A DNA stretch of 64,000 nt from Bacteroidales bacterium (GCA_016291135.1 JAEFAE010000005.1:62001-126000); one strand, 5' to 3'. Shown: positions 34,130 through 43,093, counted from the stretch's first letter. Program-made: numbers and translations. Notes: generated by a model from the letters alone, not told the origin.

Positions 34130-37096
34130 ATGAAAAAACTGCTGATTTGGGTTGGGCTGCTCTTCTTTTGCCAATGTGCGCCCCGTCATGACGTGACGAC
34201 GACGGAACAGCTTTATGAGGCATTCCGACAGCCGGCTTCGGCGTACCGTCCCTTTGTGCGTTGGTGGTGGAACGGCGACAAGGTGGAAGCCGACGAGCTG
34301 GTGCGCGAGCTGCGGCTGTTGAAGGAAGCCGGCATCGGCGGCGTGGAGATCAACCCCATCGCCTTCCCCTCCTATTGCGACAGCCTCGGCAAGCCTTCGC
34401 TGCCATGGCTCAGTCCCGAATGGATCGACCTGCTCAAGGTGTGTTTCGACGAAGCCGATTCGTTGGACATGACTTGCGATCTGCTGGTAGGCTCGGGATG
34501 GCCTTTCGGTGCCGAGTTCCTGAATGAAGACGAGCGGGCCCAGATCGTGGTCAACTACGCGGAACCCGTGACGGGACCTGCCACCTTGACCATGGTTCGT
34601 GACAGCCTCTGCGCCCGTGCGATGCCCCAGGTGAGCTCGCCCTATGCCGGCAACACCAAGGAACTGATGCTGCTGCGGTTGTATCCCAACCCGGCCTCGA
34701 GCGTGGACGAAGGCATTGATGTTTTGCAGCATGATAGTATTTTTACTATTGAAATTCCTGAAGGAGACTATACCCTGGCCGCCCTGGTCAAGATCAACGG
34801 TTTCCTTGAAGTCATCAACGGGGCACCGGGGGCGGCCGGACCCGTGCTCGATCACTTCAATACCGAGGCAGTCCATCGGTATCTCAACAACATGTCCGAT
34901 AAGATTGAAAACCAGATCGGTCCGTTGCAGGGTCGCATCCGTGCCCTGTTCACCGACAGCATGGAGTTGGAAGGCGCCAACTGGACCTCCGACATGGCCG
35001 AGACGTTCCAAGGGCGCTATGGCTACGACATCACCGAATGGCTGCCCTTTGTTTTGTTCAAGATCGGCTCGATGGGCAGCGCACTCCACTACAACCCTGT
35101 GGTTCCTGTGACGGATGATTTCAAGGCATTGGTGGAACGTGCCCGCTACGATTTTGAGGACTTCAAAGCCCAACTGATGCAAGAGCGGTTTACCTCGACC
35201 TATCTGGAATGGTGCCACGGTTTGGGCGTGAAAGCCCGTGCCCAAGCCTACGGTCGGGGCTTCTATCCTTTGGAAAACGCCATGGGCTACGATATCCCCG
35301 AAGGAGAATCTTGGACCACCAACTGGCTCAAACACAAGCCCGGAGAAGAGTGGTCGGAACAGGATTATCGCCGTGGCCGGGCCTACACCATGGTGAACAA
35401 ATTCGTGTCATCAGCCGCCCATCTCGCCGGCAACCGCAACGTGAGTTGCGAGGAGATGACCAACACCTACACCGTGTTCAACATGACGCTGGAGCAACTG
35501 AAGATCGGCGGCGACCAATCGGCCATCTCGGGGGTGACCCACAGCGTGTTCCACGGCTTCAACTACTCGCCCAACCTCGAGGTGCCGTTCCCTGGATGGG
35601 TGCGCTACGGGGCCTATTACAGCGAGAACAACCCTTGGTGGCCTTATTTCAAATACTACAACGACTACAAGGCCCGTCTTTCCTACGCTTTGCAGCACGG
35701 CACCTATTACGCCGACATCGCCATCCTCAATCCCGAGAACGACATGTGGAGCACCATCGGGATGCAGAACGAGCCCTTCCCCAATACCACCCGAGCCAAA
35801 TACAAAACCTTGATATGGGAAGCCATTAATAAATGCGGCGGCGGTGTAGATTACGTGAGCGAAAACATCATCAACGAAGGCGAGATGAAGCGTGGCGCGT
35901 TTTGTTATGGCGATCGACGCTACAACACATTGATACTCATTGATATAGAAAGTATCCATCCCGAAACCGCCGAACAACTGCTGCGTTTTGTGGAGGCCGG
36001 AGGCAAGTTGCTCTGCATCGACACCCTCCCTTATCAATCCTTGGGTTTGAGCGGTGACATCGCTATGAAAGACGCCATTGTCCAAAACTGTTTCGAGCAG
36101 ATTCGCAGCTTTGAGGACCGTTTCGTCTTGGTGGAACCGCCCCAGGAAGGCTTTATCCATTGGTACGACAGCCTGATGCAAGCCGAACAGCTGCCCCATT
36201 ACCTCGACATCGAGACGCCCAGCCCATTCGTGATGCAGAACCGCTACACCACCGACGACGGCAGCGAGATGCTTTTCTTGATCAATAGCCACCGCTATCA
36301 ATCACACCAAACCAAGATTACCTTCCATCGTGAGCTGACCCATCGCAAATATCCCTGGGTTTGGGACCTGCACACCGGTGAACGGTATCCTTTGACCTTG
36401 AACGAGGATCACAGCTATGATTTCGACTTGGGGCCTGCCGAATCCGTGTTGATCGTGTTTGAGCGAAGCAAACCCTTCGGCGTGCGGGGTGCCCCAACGG
36501 CACTACGCAACTCCCTTCGGTCCGTTGCTGAGGTGCCTTTTGGGGCACCCCGCACACCTATGATTTCTCGTGCTGGCGTCAATATCTCAACCGATTGGGA
36601 TATAGAATTAATCCACGCCCGTTGGGACACCGTTATTCATACCCATTTCGACACCCTATTTGATCTGAAAGACCGTCCCGAAACCCAGCATTTCGCCGGA
36701 ACCATCGTCTATCGGAAGCCGCTGACTTGGGACCCGATCGTTTCAGGAACCACCCTCGGCGACCGGAGGGAGCCGACCTATGCTTCAGGAGCAACCCTCT
36801 TGGACTTGGGCCTCGTGGAAGGTGTCAGCGAAGTTTTCGTCAATGGCCAATCCGCTGGAGTAAGGTACTATGGTCGCCGCCAATACGACATCAGTGACCT
36901 GCTTCATGAAGGCGACAACGAGCTCGAAATTCGCGTCACCACCACCCTGGGAAACTATTTGAAAACCTTCACCAAAGAAGACAATCCCACCGCATGGATC
37001 TATGTGAACCATCCGAAACGTGACCAGCCCTTACAGCCGATGGGAATGATTGGACCCGTCAAATTGTCTATTCAATATAAAGAGAAGTCATTTTAA
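34130..37096 (+). CDS. GH106-like alpha-L-rhamnosidase lipoprotein
   Basis: 988-residue lipoprotein (lipobox LFFCQC, Cys16). After FVRWWWNGDKVEADELVREL the N-terminal TIM-barrel shows GGVEINPIAFPSYC, DMTCDLLVGSGWPFGAEF and FTDSMELEGANW (a candidate acid residue). A large middle region follows with SAAHLAGNRNVSCEEMTN and IGGDQSAISGVTHSVFHGFNYSP. A beta-sandwich near the C-terminus has LVEGVSEVFVNGQSAGVRYYGRRQYDI. The layout matches GH106 rhamnosidases acting on rhamnogalacturonan. GH28 and GH78 genes follow, supporting pectin use. Residues about 785-809 are encoded by a palindromic element (separate entry) that looks like an insertion between domains. Its end overlaps the convergent lipoprotein gene by 29 bp. 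Confidence 0.85.
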   Translation: MKKLLIWVGLLFFCQCAPRHDVTTTEQLYEAFRQPASAYRPFVRWWWNGDKVEADELVRELRLLKEAGIGGVEINPIAFPSYCDSLGKPSLPWLSPEWIDLLKVCFDEADSLDMTCDLLVGSGWPFGAEFLNEDERAQIVVNYAEPVTGPATLTMVRDSLCARAMPQVSSPYAGNTKELMLLRLYPNPASSVDEGIDVLQHDSIFTIEIPEGDYTLAALVKINGFLEVINGAPGAAGPVLDHFNTEAVHRYLNNMSDKIENQIGPLQGRIRALFTDSMELEGANWTSDMAETFQGRYGYDITEWLPFVLFKIGSMGSALHYNPVVPVTDDFKALVERARYDFEDFKAQLMQERFTSTYLEWCHGLGVKARAQAYGRGFYPLENAMGYDIPEGESWTTNWLKHKPGEEWSEQDYRRGRAYTMVNKFVSSAAHLAGNRNVSCEEMTNTYTVFNMTLEQLKIGGDQSAISGVTHSVFHGFNYSPNLEVPFPGWVRYGAYYSENNPWWPYFKYYNDYKARLSYALQHGTYYADIAILNPENDMWSTIGMQNEPFPNTTRAKYKTLIWEAINKCGGGVDYVSENIINEGEMKRGAFCYGDRRYNTLILIDIESIHPETAEQLLRFVEAGGKLLCIDTLPYQSLGLSGDIAMKDAIVQNCFEQIRSFEDRFVLVEPPQEGFIHWYDSLMQAEQLPHYLDIETPSPFVMQNRYTTDDGSEMLFLINSHRYQSHQTKITFHRELTHRKYPWVWDLHTGERYPLTLNEDHSYDFDLGPAESVLIVFERSKPFGVRGAPTALRNSLRSVAEVPFGAPRTPMISRAGVNISTDWDIELIHARWDTVIHTHFDTLFDLKDRPETQHFAGTIVYRKPLTWDPIVSGTTLGDRREPTYASGATLLDLGLVEGVSEVFVNGQSAGVRYYGRRQYDISDLLHEGDNELEIRVTTTLGNYLKTFTKEDNPTAWIYVNHPKRDQPLQPMGMIGPVKLSIQYKEKSF
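36482..36555. repeat. In-frame 74-bp hairpin element inside the GH106-like gene
   Basis: Arms GTGCGGGGTGCCCCA (36482-36496) and TGGGGCACCCCGCAC (36541-36555) are perfect inverted copies. Inside are two further matching arms, GGCAC (36499-36503) with GTGCC (36533-36537) and GCAAC (36507-36511) with GTTGC (36524-36528), leaving a 12-nt loop. The element keeps the frame open and encodes about 25 residues rich in Arg, Ala and Pro, between a beta-sandwich end (LIVFERSKPF) and the next domain. It looks like a mobile palindromic repeat tolerated in a linker. Confidence 0.85.
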
Positions 37097-38153
37097 TTAC
37101 CCAACCTTCCAAGGTCTTCACTATTCTATAAGTCTCCCCTGATGAACTGTGGTATACATTAACTTCGTAACTGCCGTCTTCTTGCTTTTCGAGTGGGGAA
37201 AACCTTGTTCTTTCAAGATCTCCCGGACTAAGCTTGGAGTCTCCAATTTCCTCAGAGGACAAAAAGATGATCCTTCGGGTTTTAGGTTGTATGCTACGAA
37301 TATCAGGATCATCAGTCACAATCATGACAGTTCTGGTTGTGTCGGTACAATAATATGATTCAGCGATCTCTTCCAAAGGAATAGTTAGAGGATCCTCTCG
37401 ATCATAAAAAGGAATCCTTATACTTTCATCGAGAATGACTTCATAAATAATGGTTTTGTCAGTTCTAGGCACGTTGCATCTTGGGTTCAGATCCAAATCA
37501 TCCGGAATGCCATCGTTATCGGTGTCTTTGCTGAACGGATCGGTCCTTAACCTGGCTTCTTCAATATCGGTCAGTCCATCGCAGTCAGAATCTTTCCGTA
37601 GCGTTTCAAGGTCAAAAGTAATCAGCAAACCGTCTTTCACGACAACAGGGGGTGACATCCATCCCCAATGAGAATTTCCGTCCCAATTCATTTGGCAAGC
37701 CTCAATCTGGACATTGCCTTCGGTATCAATCAGTGGATATTTCGAATACCATTTGATATACATGGGAGCACCCTGTGTAAGCCCAGTATAGAAATAATCC
37801 CAAGTGTTACCATTGTTAGAGGAATAGGCTACGAAAATACCCATGTTGAACATGTCATTGTATCGCTTGTTTTCATAAACAATTGCTTCTATTGAACCTT
37901 TGGTCTCGTGTTTTAAGACCATAACCTTGTCAATGCCTCCCACCTTATCTTTTCTCCACGCTTGAGAAGCATCCCATTCTAGAAACAATACCGAATCCAC
38001 ATAAGGAGTCCCATAGGGCGCACTGCCAAAAGGCGAGTAATCCTCGATTTCCTTGTATTGGAAACCGCCGTATTGATGGGTAGGTGTTTTCTTTTGACTA
38101 GAACATCCTGTCAACAATACCACTACCAGTATGAACATCCATAGTTTATTCAT
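37068..38153 (-). CDS. Lipoprotein with calcium-binding thrombospondin type 3-like repeats
   Basis: 361-residue lipoprotein: N-terminal MNKLWMFILVVVLLTGCSS with lipobox Cys17. The first 200 residues are beta-rich with no family recognised (WDASQAWRKDKVGGIDKVMV, YKSG-free sandwich-like strands). A TSP3/dockerin-like Asp-rich stretch follows (DSDCDGLTDIEEARLRTDP, then DTDNDGIPDDLDLNP), which binds calcium in known proteins. The C-terminal part (about 245-361) has short strands. Base composition is visibly more AT-rich than the flanking glycosidase genes. It converges with the GH106-like gene (29-bp overlap) and shares an interlocked divergent promoter with the GH28 gene. Function unknown. Confidence 0.75.
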   Translation of the reverse strand: MNKLWMFILVVVLLTGCSSQKKTPTHQYGGFQYKEIEDYSPFGSAPYGTPYVDSVLFLEWDASQAWRKDKVGGIDKVMVLKHETKGSIEAIVYENKRYNDMFNMGIFVAYSSNNGNTWDYFYTGLTQGAPMYIKWYSKYPLIDTEGNVQIEACQMNWDGNSHWGWMSPPVVVKDGLLITFDLETLRKDSDCDGLTDIEEARLRTDPFSKDTDNDGIPDDLDLNPRCNVPRTDKTIIYEVILDESIRIPFYDREDPLTIPLEEIAESYYCTDTTRTVMIVTDDPDIRSIQPKTRRIIFLSSEEIGDSKLSPGDLERTRFSPLEKQEDGSYEVNVYHSSSGETYRIVKTLEGWVIKMTSLYIE

Positions 38154-38168
38154 CGTTTTATTCCGTTT

Positions 38169-38202
38169 TTGCAAAGATACACGCATTTTATTATTTTTGC
38201 AA
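38169..38202. promoter_or_regulatory. Fully interlocked divergent promoters, TSP3 lipoprotein and GH28 genes
   Basis: Plus strand: TTG at 38169-38171, 20-bp spacer, TATTTTTG at 38192-38199. Minus strand: TTG (CAA at 38200-38202), 20-bp spacer, TATCTTTG at 38172-38179. Each -7 box abuts the -33 of the opposite promoter, so the two cannot be used simultaneously. Confidence 0.7.
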
Positions 38203-38213
38203 AAAATGACCCT

Positions 38214-39686
38214 ATGAAAAAGCCTATCCTCCTCTTATTATTGTTGTTAACGTTAGCAGCATCACAGGCCCAAGAAGCCAAACCCGTCTATAACGCCTCG
38301 AAATTCGGCATCCGTAGCGACGGGGTGACCATGAACACCCGCAGCATCCAGTTCGCCATCGACTGGATCGCCGAACAAGGCGGCGGCACCCTTCGTTTCT
38401 GGGTAGGCCGATACCTCACGGGAAGCATCCACCTGAAGTCGAACGTCACCATCGAACTGATGGAAGGCGCCGTGCTTGTCGGTAGCACCAATCCCTTCGA
38501 CTACGACCGCCTTGTCGCCACCAGCGACCATGCCCTCATCATGGCGGAAGGCGTCGAAAACATCAAGCTACTCGGCATTTACAACAGCGGCGGCTGCATC
38601 GAAGGCCAGGGAAGGGAACTGGGCAACAACTGCACCGATCTGGTCCACAAAGGCCTGATGAAAGACAAGCTCAGCAACGACCGTGTGGGCGAAGGCTTCC
38701 GCCCAAGGCTGCTGCTGTTCAGGGAATGCAAGAATGTGGAGGTGGACAACGTCACCTTCCGCGACGCCGCCAACTGGGTGTGCATGTACGACCAGTGCGA
38801 GAACGTGAAGGTGAACAACGTACGGGTGCAAAGCACGGCCTTCTGGAACAACGACGGCATCGACATCGTGGACTGTGACGGTTTCCTGCTCACCAACAGC
38901 TACATCAATGCCAGCGACGATGCCATCTGTTTGAAGTCGCACAGCGCCAAGAAGCTGTGCCAAAACATCGAAGTTCGCAACTGCACTGCCAGAAGCTCAG
39001 CCAGCGGCATCAAGTTCGGCACCATGGGCGCAGGAGGATTCAAGAACGTGAAAATCATCAACAACGTGGTGTACGACACCTACCGCAGCGCCATCACCAT
39101 CCAGAGCGTGGACGGCGGCATCTGCGAGAACATCCTGGTGGACTCCCTCCATGCCACCAACGTGGGCAACGCCATCTATCTGAACATCGGCGCCCGCCGC
39201 GACAAGCAGAGTTTCATGGACGGCATCACCCTCCGCAACCTCTATGCCGAGGTGGCCGCCACCAAACCCGATGCCGGCTACGAATACGAAGGCCCTGTCG
39301 AAGACCTGCCCCGCAACATCTCGCCCTGTGGCATCATCGGACTGAAAGACAGCAAGATCAAGAACGTCACCTTGGAGCACATTGAGATCGTGTTTCCCGG
39401 CGGCGGCGATCCGCACTATGCCCATGTCGGCCTCGACGAACTCGACAAGGTACCCGAGATGCCCAAGGCCTATCCCGAGTTCTCGCAACATGAGGAGCTC
39501 CCCGCCTGGGGCTTCTTCATCCGCCATGTCGACGGGTTGACCATGCGCGACATCAAACTGACCGCCTTGAAGAAAGACTACCGCACCGCCATCGTGATGG
39601 ACGACGTCAACAGCCACGATATCAGCGGATTAGTCGTAGAAGAACCTGAACAAGGAGCCAAGGAACCCGTTTTTGAGCGAAAATGA
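38214..39686 (+). CDS. Glycoside hydrolase family 28 (polygalacturonase-like)
   Basis: 490-residue secreted beta-helix enzyme; signal peptide about 1-20 (LLLLLTLAASQAQ). The opening NASKFGIRSDGVTMNTRSIQFAIDWI is the standard pectate-helix start. The catalytic Asp residues are Asp214 in NNDGIDIVDC and Asp235/Asp236 in SDDAICLKS. The usual GHG active-site His motif appears as SGIKFG, a variant I associate with exo-acting or rhamnogalacturonan-type GH28 proteins, so polygalacturonan may not be the substrate. The start at 38214 is preferred, as an earlier in-frame codon lies inside the promoter. The GH78 gene follows within 45 bp, so the two likely form an operon. Confidence 0.92.
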   Translation: MKKPILLLLLLLTLAASQAQEAKPVYNASKFGIRSDGVTMNTRSIQFAIDWIAEQGGGTLRFWVGRYLTGSIHLKSNVTIELMEGAVLVGSTNPFDYDRLVATSDHALIMAEGVENIKLLGIYNSGGCIEGQGRELGNNCTDLVHKGLMKDKLSNDRVGEGFRPRLLLFRECKNVEVDNVTFRDAANWVCMYDQCENVKVNNVRVQSTAFWNNDGIDIVDCDGFLLTNSYINASDDAICLKSHSAKKLCQNIEVRNCTARSSASGIKFGTMGAGGFKNVKIINNVVYDTYRSAITIQSVDGGICENILVDSLHATNVGNAIYLNIGARRDKQSFMDGITLRNLYAEVAATKPDAGYEYEGPVEDLPRNISPCGIIGLKDSKIKNVTLEHIEIVFPGGGDPHYAHVGLDELDKVPEMPKAYPEFSQHEELPAWGFFIRHVDGLTMRDIKLTALKKDYRTAIVMDDVNSHDISGLVVEEPEQGAKEPVFERK

Positions 39687-39730
39687 CCGCTCGCTGGAGA
39701 AACAAACTGCAACCCTGTAATCGGACGACC

Positions 39731-42469
39731 ATGAAATACGCTACCAAACGACTGGCTTTCATTTTTTCGGCGCTCATCACCCTGGCCTCCTGCCACGAAA
39801 AGCAGCCCGTCGCCATCACGCACCCCAACGTGGAACAACAGGCCCAGCCGCAAGCCCTGGCCACCAACGAGCCCCGCTTCAGCTGGCAATACGAAAGCAG
39901 CGAGAACGAGGTCCTGCAGCTCGATTACCGCATCGTCGTCGCCTCCAGCGAACGGTTGGCGAAGAAAGGCGTGGGCGACCTCTGGGACTCCGGAACGATC
40001 CCGTCGAGCCGGATGCTCCTCATTCCCTACCAAGGCAAACCCTTGGACAGCCGCGACCGGGCCTATTGGAAGGTGGTCGCCACCGTAAGTTGTGGAGATC
40101 GGAGCATGACGGTGGAGAGTCAAGTCAACACATTCGAAATCAGCTTATTGCATCCAGAAGACTGGGAAGCCCAGTGGATCGGTCGCGAGTTCAACGATGA
40201 CGTGATGGTGGGGCACACCCGCCTGGCCGCCCGTTACCTGCGCAAGACCTTCAAGACCCAAGGCGCCGTCAAGGAAGCCCGGCTCTACGTCAGTGGACTC
40301 GGGGTGTACAGCGCCTTCCTCAACGGCCAGGAGGTCGCTCCCGAGGAGCTGCTCAAGCCCGCCCTCTCCGACTATGACAAGCGGGTGTATTTCAATGCCT
40401 ACGATGTCACCTCGCTCCTCAAGCGAGGCGAGAACGCCTTGGGCGTCGTCCTCGAAGGGGGACGTTATACGGCCGTGCGTTACACGCCCGGCGCCCTCTG
40501 GGGCGGGCTCAGCCACACCATGCACTATGGCGTGCCCAGGCTTCTGCTCCAGCTGGAGATCACCTACCGCGACGGCCGCCGACAGTGCATCGTCAGCGAC
40601 CCCAGCTGGAAGATGACCAACAAAGGCCCTATCCGCACCGCCAACGAGTTCGACGGCGAGACCTACGACGAACACTACGCGCTCGGCGACTGGACCCGGG
40701 CCGGCTACGACGACGGGGACTGGCTCGAAGCACAGCTCATGGAAGCTCCCAAGGGCGTCCTCACACCCCAACCCAATCCCAACATCAAGGTGCAGGAGGT
40801 GTTACGGCCCGTCGCCCTCTTCCAGCACGGCGACGCCTGGTACCTCGACATGGGCCAGAACATGGTGGGCGTACTGGGCATCCACCTCTCCGGACAACAG
40901 CCTGGCGACACCCTCACCTTGCGCTTTGCCGAACTGCTCGCCGACGACAGCACCCTCTACACGGCCAACCTCCGTGGCGTGGAAGCCACCGACCGCTACA
41001 TCGTTGCCAGCACCGATCCCTTCCATTGGCATCCCAGCTTCACCTACCACGGCTTCCGTTACGTGGAGCTCAAGGGACTGCGTGCGACGCCTTCCCTCGA
41101 CGATTTCGAAGGCAGGGTGTTCTACGACGAGATGGCCACCACCGGTTCGTTCGAGACCTCCAACGAGATCCTCAATGCCGTATACCGCAACGCCTATTGG
41201 GGCATCCGTGGCAACTACCGCTCCATGCCCACCGACTGTCCCCAACGCGACGAGCGCATGGGCTGGACGGGTGACCGCACCACCGGCGTCTATGGCGAGT
41301 CGTATCTCTTCGACAACCACCGGCTCTATGCGAAGTGGCTCACCGACGGCGAAGACGCCCAACGCCCGAACGGCTCCATTCCGGACGTCTTTCCCGCCTA
41401 TTGGGTCCGCTATTCCGACAACATGACCTGGCCCGGGGCCTTTGTCACCGTGGCCGACATGCTCTACACCCGTTTCGGCGACGACCGCCCCATCCGGCAA
41501 CACTACGAGGCCATGAAACGCTGGATGGTCCACATGCGGGACCGCTATTGCACCGACGGCATCCTCACCCAAGACACCTATGGCGACTGGTGCATGCCTC
41601 CCGAGTCGCTGGAGCTGATCCATTCCCGCGATCCCCAACGCATCACCGGGCCCGAGGCCATCTCCACCCCCTTCTACTGCTATCTGGCCGGCAAGATGGT
41701 CCGGTTTGCCGAGCTGATGGGACGACCCGACGACGTACAGTATTTCGAGGAGGCCATCGCCCGTTCCACCGATGCCTACAATGCCCGGTTCCTGGATCCG
41801 AAGACGGGGCGTTACGCCAACAACACCGTCACCGCCAACCTCCTGCCCTTGTGGTTCGGGATGGTACCCGACTCGCTTCAGGACCAGGTGTTTGCCAACA
41901 TCGTGGACAAGACCGAACACGAATGTGGAGGCCATGTCTCTACCGGTGTCATCGGCATCCAACAGCTGATGCGCACCCTCACCGAACATGGACGCGGCGA
42001 CCTCGCCCTGAAGATCGCAGCCAACGACACCTACCCCAGCTGGGGCTACATGGTTCGCAACGGCGCCACCACCATCTGGGAACTCTGGAACGGCAACACC
42101 GCCGACCCTGCCATGAACAGCGGCAACCACGTCATGCTCCTCGGCGACCTTCTCCTTTGGGAATACGAATACCTGGCTGGCATCCGCGTCAACTTGTCGG
42201 TTCCCCCAGCCTGCAATGCGCAACAGCCAACCCCTGCTACGCGCTTCACCCTCAAGCCCTATCCCCTCGACGGCCTGGACTCCGTGAACGGCACCTATGA
42301 ATCCGTGTTGGGTCGCATCGAGAGCCGTTGGCGGCGCGACGGAGACCGTTTCGAATGGGACATCGTGATTCCCGCCAACACCACGGCCGAGGTTTGGCTG
42401 CCTACCGCAAACGGATATGAAACAAAGACTTACAGCAGCGGCAAGCATCATCTTTCGTCAAGACTGTAA
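39731..42469 (+). CDS. Alpha-L-rhamnosidase (GH78) lipoprotein
   Basis: 912 residues from the ATG at 39731, which gives a proper lipobox (LITLASC); an ATG at 39683 overlapping the GH28 stop would add 16 residues ahead of the signal and is less likely. Bac_rhamnosid domains: an N-terminal beta sandwich, a second one (ARLYVSGLGVYSAFLNGQ), and the (alpha/alpha)6 barrel with DCPQRDERMGWTGD (general acid Glu508 in DERMGW), TQDTYGDWCMP and GATTIWELWNG. A C-terminal sandwich closes the protein. It removes terminal rhamnose from pectin side chains or the RG-I backbone, complementing the neighbouring GH106-like and GH28 enzymes. Confidence 0.94.
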   Translation: MKYATKRLAFIFSALITLASCHEKQPVAITHPNVEQQAQPQALATNEPRFSWQYESSENEVLQLDYRIVVASSERLAKKGVGDLWDSGTIPSSRMLLIPYQGKPLDSRDRAYWKVVATVSCGDRSMTVESQVNTFEISLLHPEDWEAQWIGREFNDDVMVGHTRLAARYLRKTFKTQGAVKEARLYVSGLGVYSAFLNGQEVAPEELLKPALSDYDKRVYFNAYDVTSLLKRGENALGVVLEGGRYTAVRYTPGALWGGLSHTMHYGVPRLLLQLEITYRDGRRQCIVSDPSWKMTNKGPIRTANEFDGETYDEHYALGDWTRAGYDDGDWLEAQLMEAPKGVLTPQPNPNIKVQEVLRPVALFQHGDAWYLDMGQNMVGVLGIHLSGQQPGDTLTLRFAELLADDSTLYTANLRGVEATDRYIVASTDPFHWHPSFTYHGFRYVELKGLRATPSLDDFEGRVFYDEMATTGSFETSNEILNAVYRNAYWGIRGNYRSMPTDCPQRDERMGWTGDRTTGVYGESYLFDNHRLYAKWLTDGEDAQRPNGSIPDVFPAYWVRYSDNMTWPGAFVTVADMLYTRFGDDRPIRQHYEAMKRWMVHMRDRYCTDGILTQDTYGDWCMPPESLELIHSRDPQRITGPEAISTPFYCYLAGKMVRFAELMGRPDDVQYFEEAIARSTDAYNARFLDPKTGRYANNTVTANLLPLWFGMVPDSLQDQVFANIVDKTEHECGGHVSTGVIGIQQLMRTLTEHGRGDLALKIAANDTYPSWGYMVRNGATTIWELWNGNTADPAMNSGNHVMLLGDLLLWEYEYLAGIRVNLSVPPACNAQQPTPATRFTLKPYPLDGLDSVNGTYESVLGRIESRWRRDGDRFEWDIVIPANTTAEVWLPTANGYETKTYSSGKHHLSSRL

Positions 42470-42544
42470 GGCCATGAACCCCTCCGCCTTGGAATGGTTT
42501 TTGCTTGGTATGCTCTTTTGTCTAACCACGAAAAACAACGAAAA

Positions 42545-42961
42545 ATGAAAGCAATTCGCATTCTGATTCTTGCCATCCTCTTCATGATGGCGTCAGCCGC
42601 CTCCGCCCAAGCCGTCTACAACAGCAGCGGCTCACGCTGTGGAACCATTGAGAGCGGGGGCACTGTGCGCAACTCCAGCGGCTCCAGCGTCGGCAAGTTC
42701 GACAGCGACGGCACCATCCGCAATTCCTCCGGTTCGAGCATCGGAAAGATCGACCGGGACGGCACCATCCGCAACAGCTCCGGTTCCAGCATCGGCAAGG
42801 TCAACAGTGACGGCACGGTGCGCAACAGCTCCGGCTCCAGCATGGGCAAGGTCGAGAGCGACGGTACCGTACGCAACAGCTCCGGCTCCAGCATCGGCAG
42901 GGCCCAAGGCATCCCCCGTGAATGGGTCGCCGCCTATTTCTTCTTCTTTCCGTTCTATTAG
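42545..42961 (+). CDS. Small secreted protein made of 17-residue repeats
   Basis: 138 residues: signal peptide (about 1-22, ASAASAQA), then one degenerate and five near-identical 17-residue units of consensus GTVRNSSGSSIGKVDSD, ending in a hydrophobic aromatic tail (VAAYFFFFPFY). Regular polar repeats with periodic Gly and Asp suggest a short beta-solenoid or extended surface segment; the aromatic tail resembles the terminal strand of an outer-membrane protein. I know no characterised homologue. ATG at 42545; the promoter is not evident. The gene ends just before a strong terminator. It probably evolves by unit gain and loss. Confidence 0.7.
   Translation: MKAIRILILAILFMMASAASAQAVYNSSGSRCGTIESGGTVRNSSGSSVGKFDSDGTIRNSSGSSIGKIDRDGTIRNSSGSSIGKVNSDGTVRNSSGSSMGKVESDGTVRNSSGSSIGRAQGIPREWVAAYFFFFPFY
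42659..42910 (+). repeat. 51-bp coding tandem repeat, five units
   Basis: Five 51-bp units encode residues 39-122 of the small secreted protein. They differ mostly at third codon positions, so protein sequence is conserved better than DNA. A sixth, degenerate copy lies upstream. Confidence 0.85.
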
Positions 42962-43005
42962 TATAGGCGACTTCCTCACTTGAAGCTCAAAAGAAAACAA
43001 TCTCG

Positions 43006-43039
43006 CCACCTTCTCCCTCCAAGAGAAGGTGGTTTTTTT
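43006..43039 (+). terminator. Rho-independent terminator
   Basis: A perfect 10-bp stem CCACCTTCTC/GAGAAGGTGG with a 7-nt loop followed by seven T residues. It ends the repeat-protein transcript. Confidence 0.92.
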
Positions 43040-43064
43040 GTCCATTAAAAAAGTCACTTTTTTC

Positions 43065-43093
43065 TTGCACAAACCAAAAGATTTGTATTTTTG
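43065..43093 (+). promoter_or_regulatory. Promoter of the AbrB-acyltransferase pair
   Basis: TTG at 43065-43067, 18-bp spacer, TATTTTTG at 43086-43093, 37 bp before the ATG at 43131. Confidence 0.6.

Noticed and set aside
40802-42451. Long antisense frame under the GH78 gene
   Set aside because: A shadow of the real gene: low-complexity composition, no recognisable domain and no promoter.
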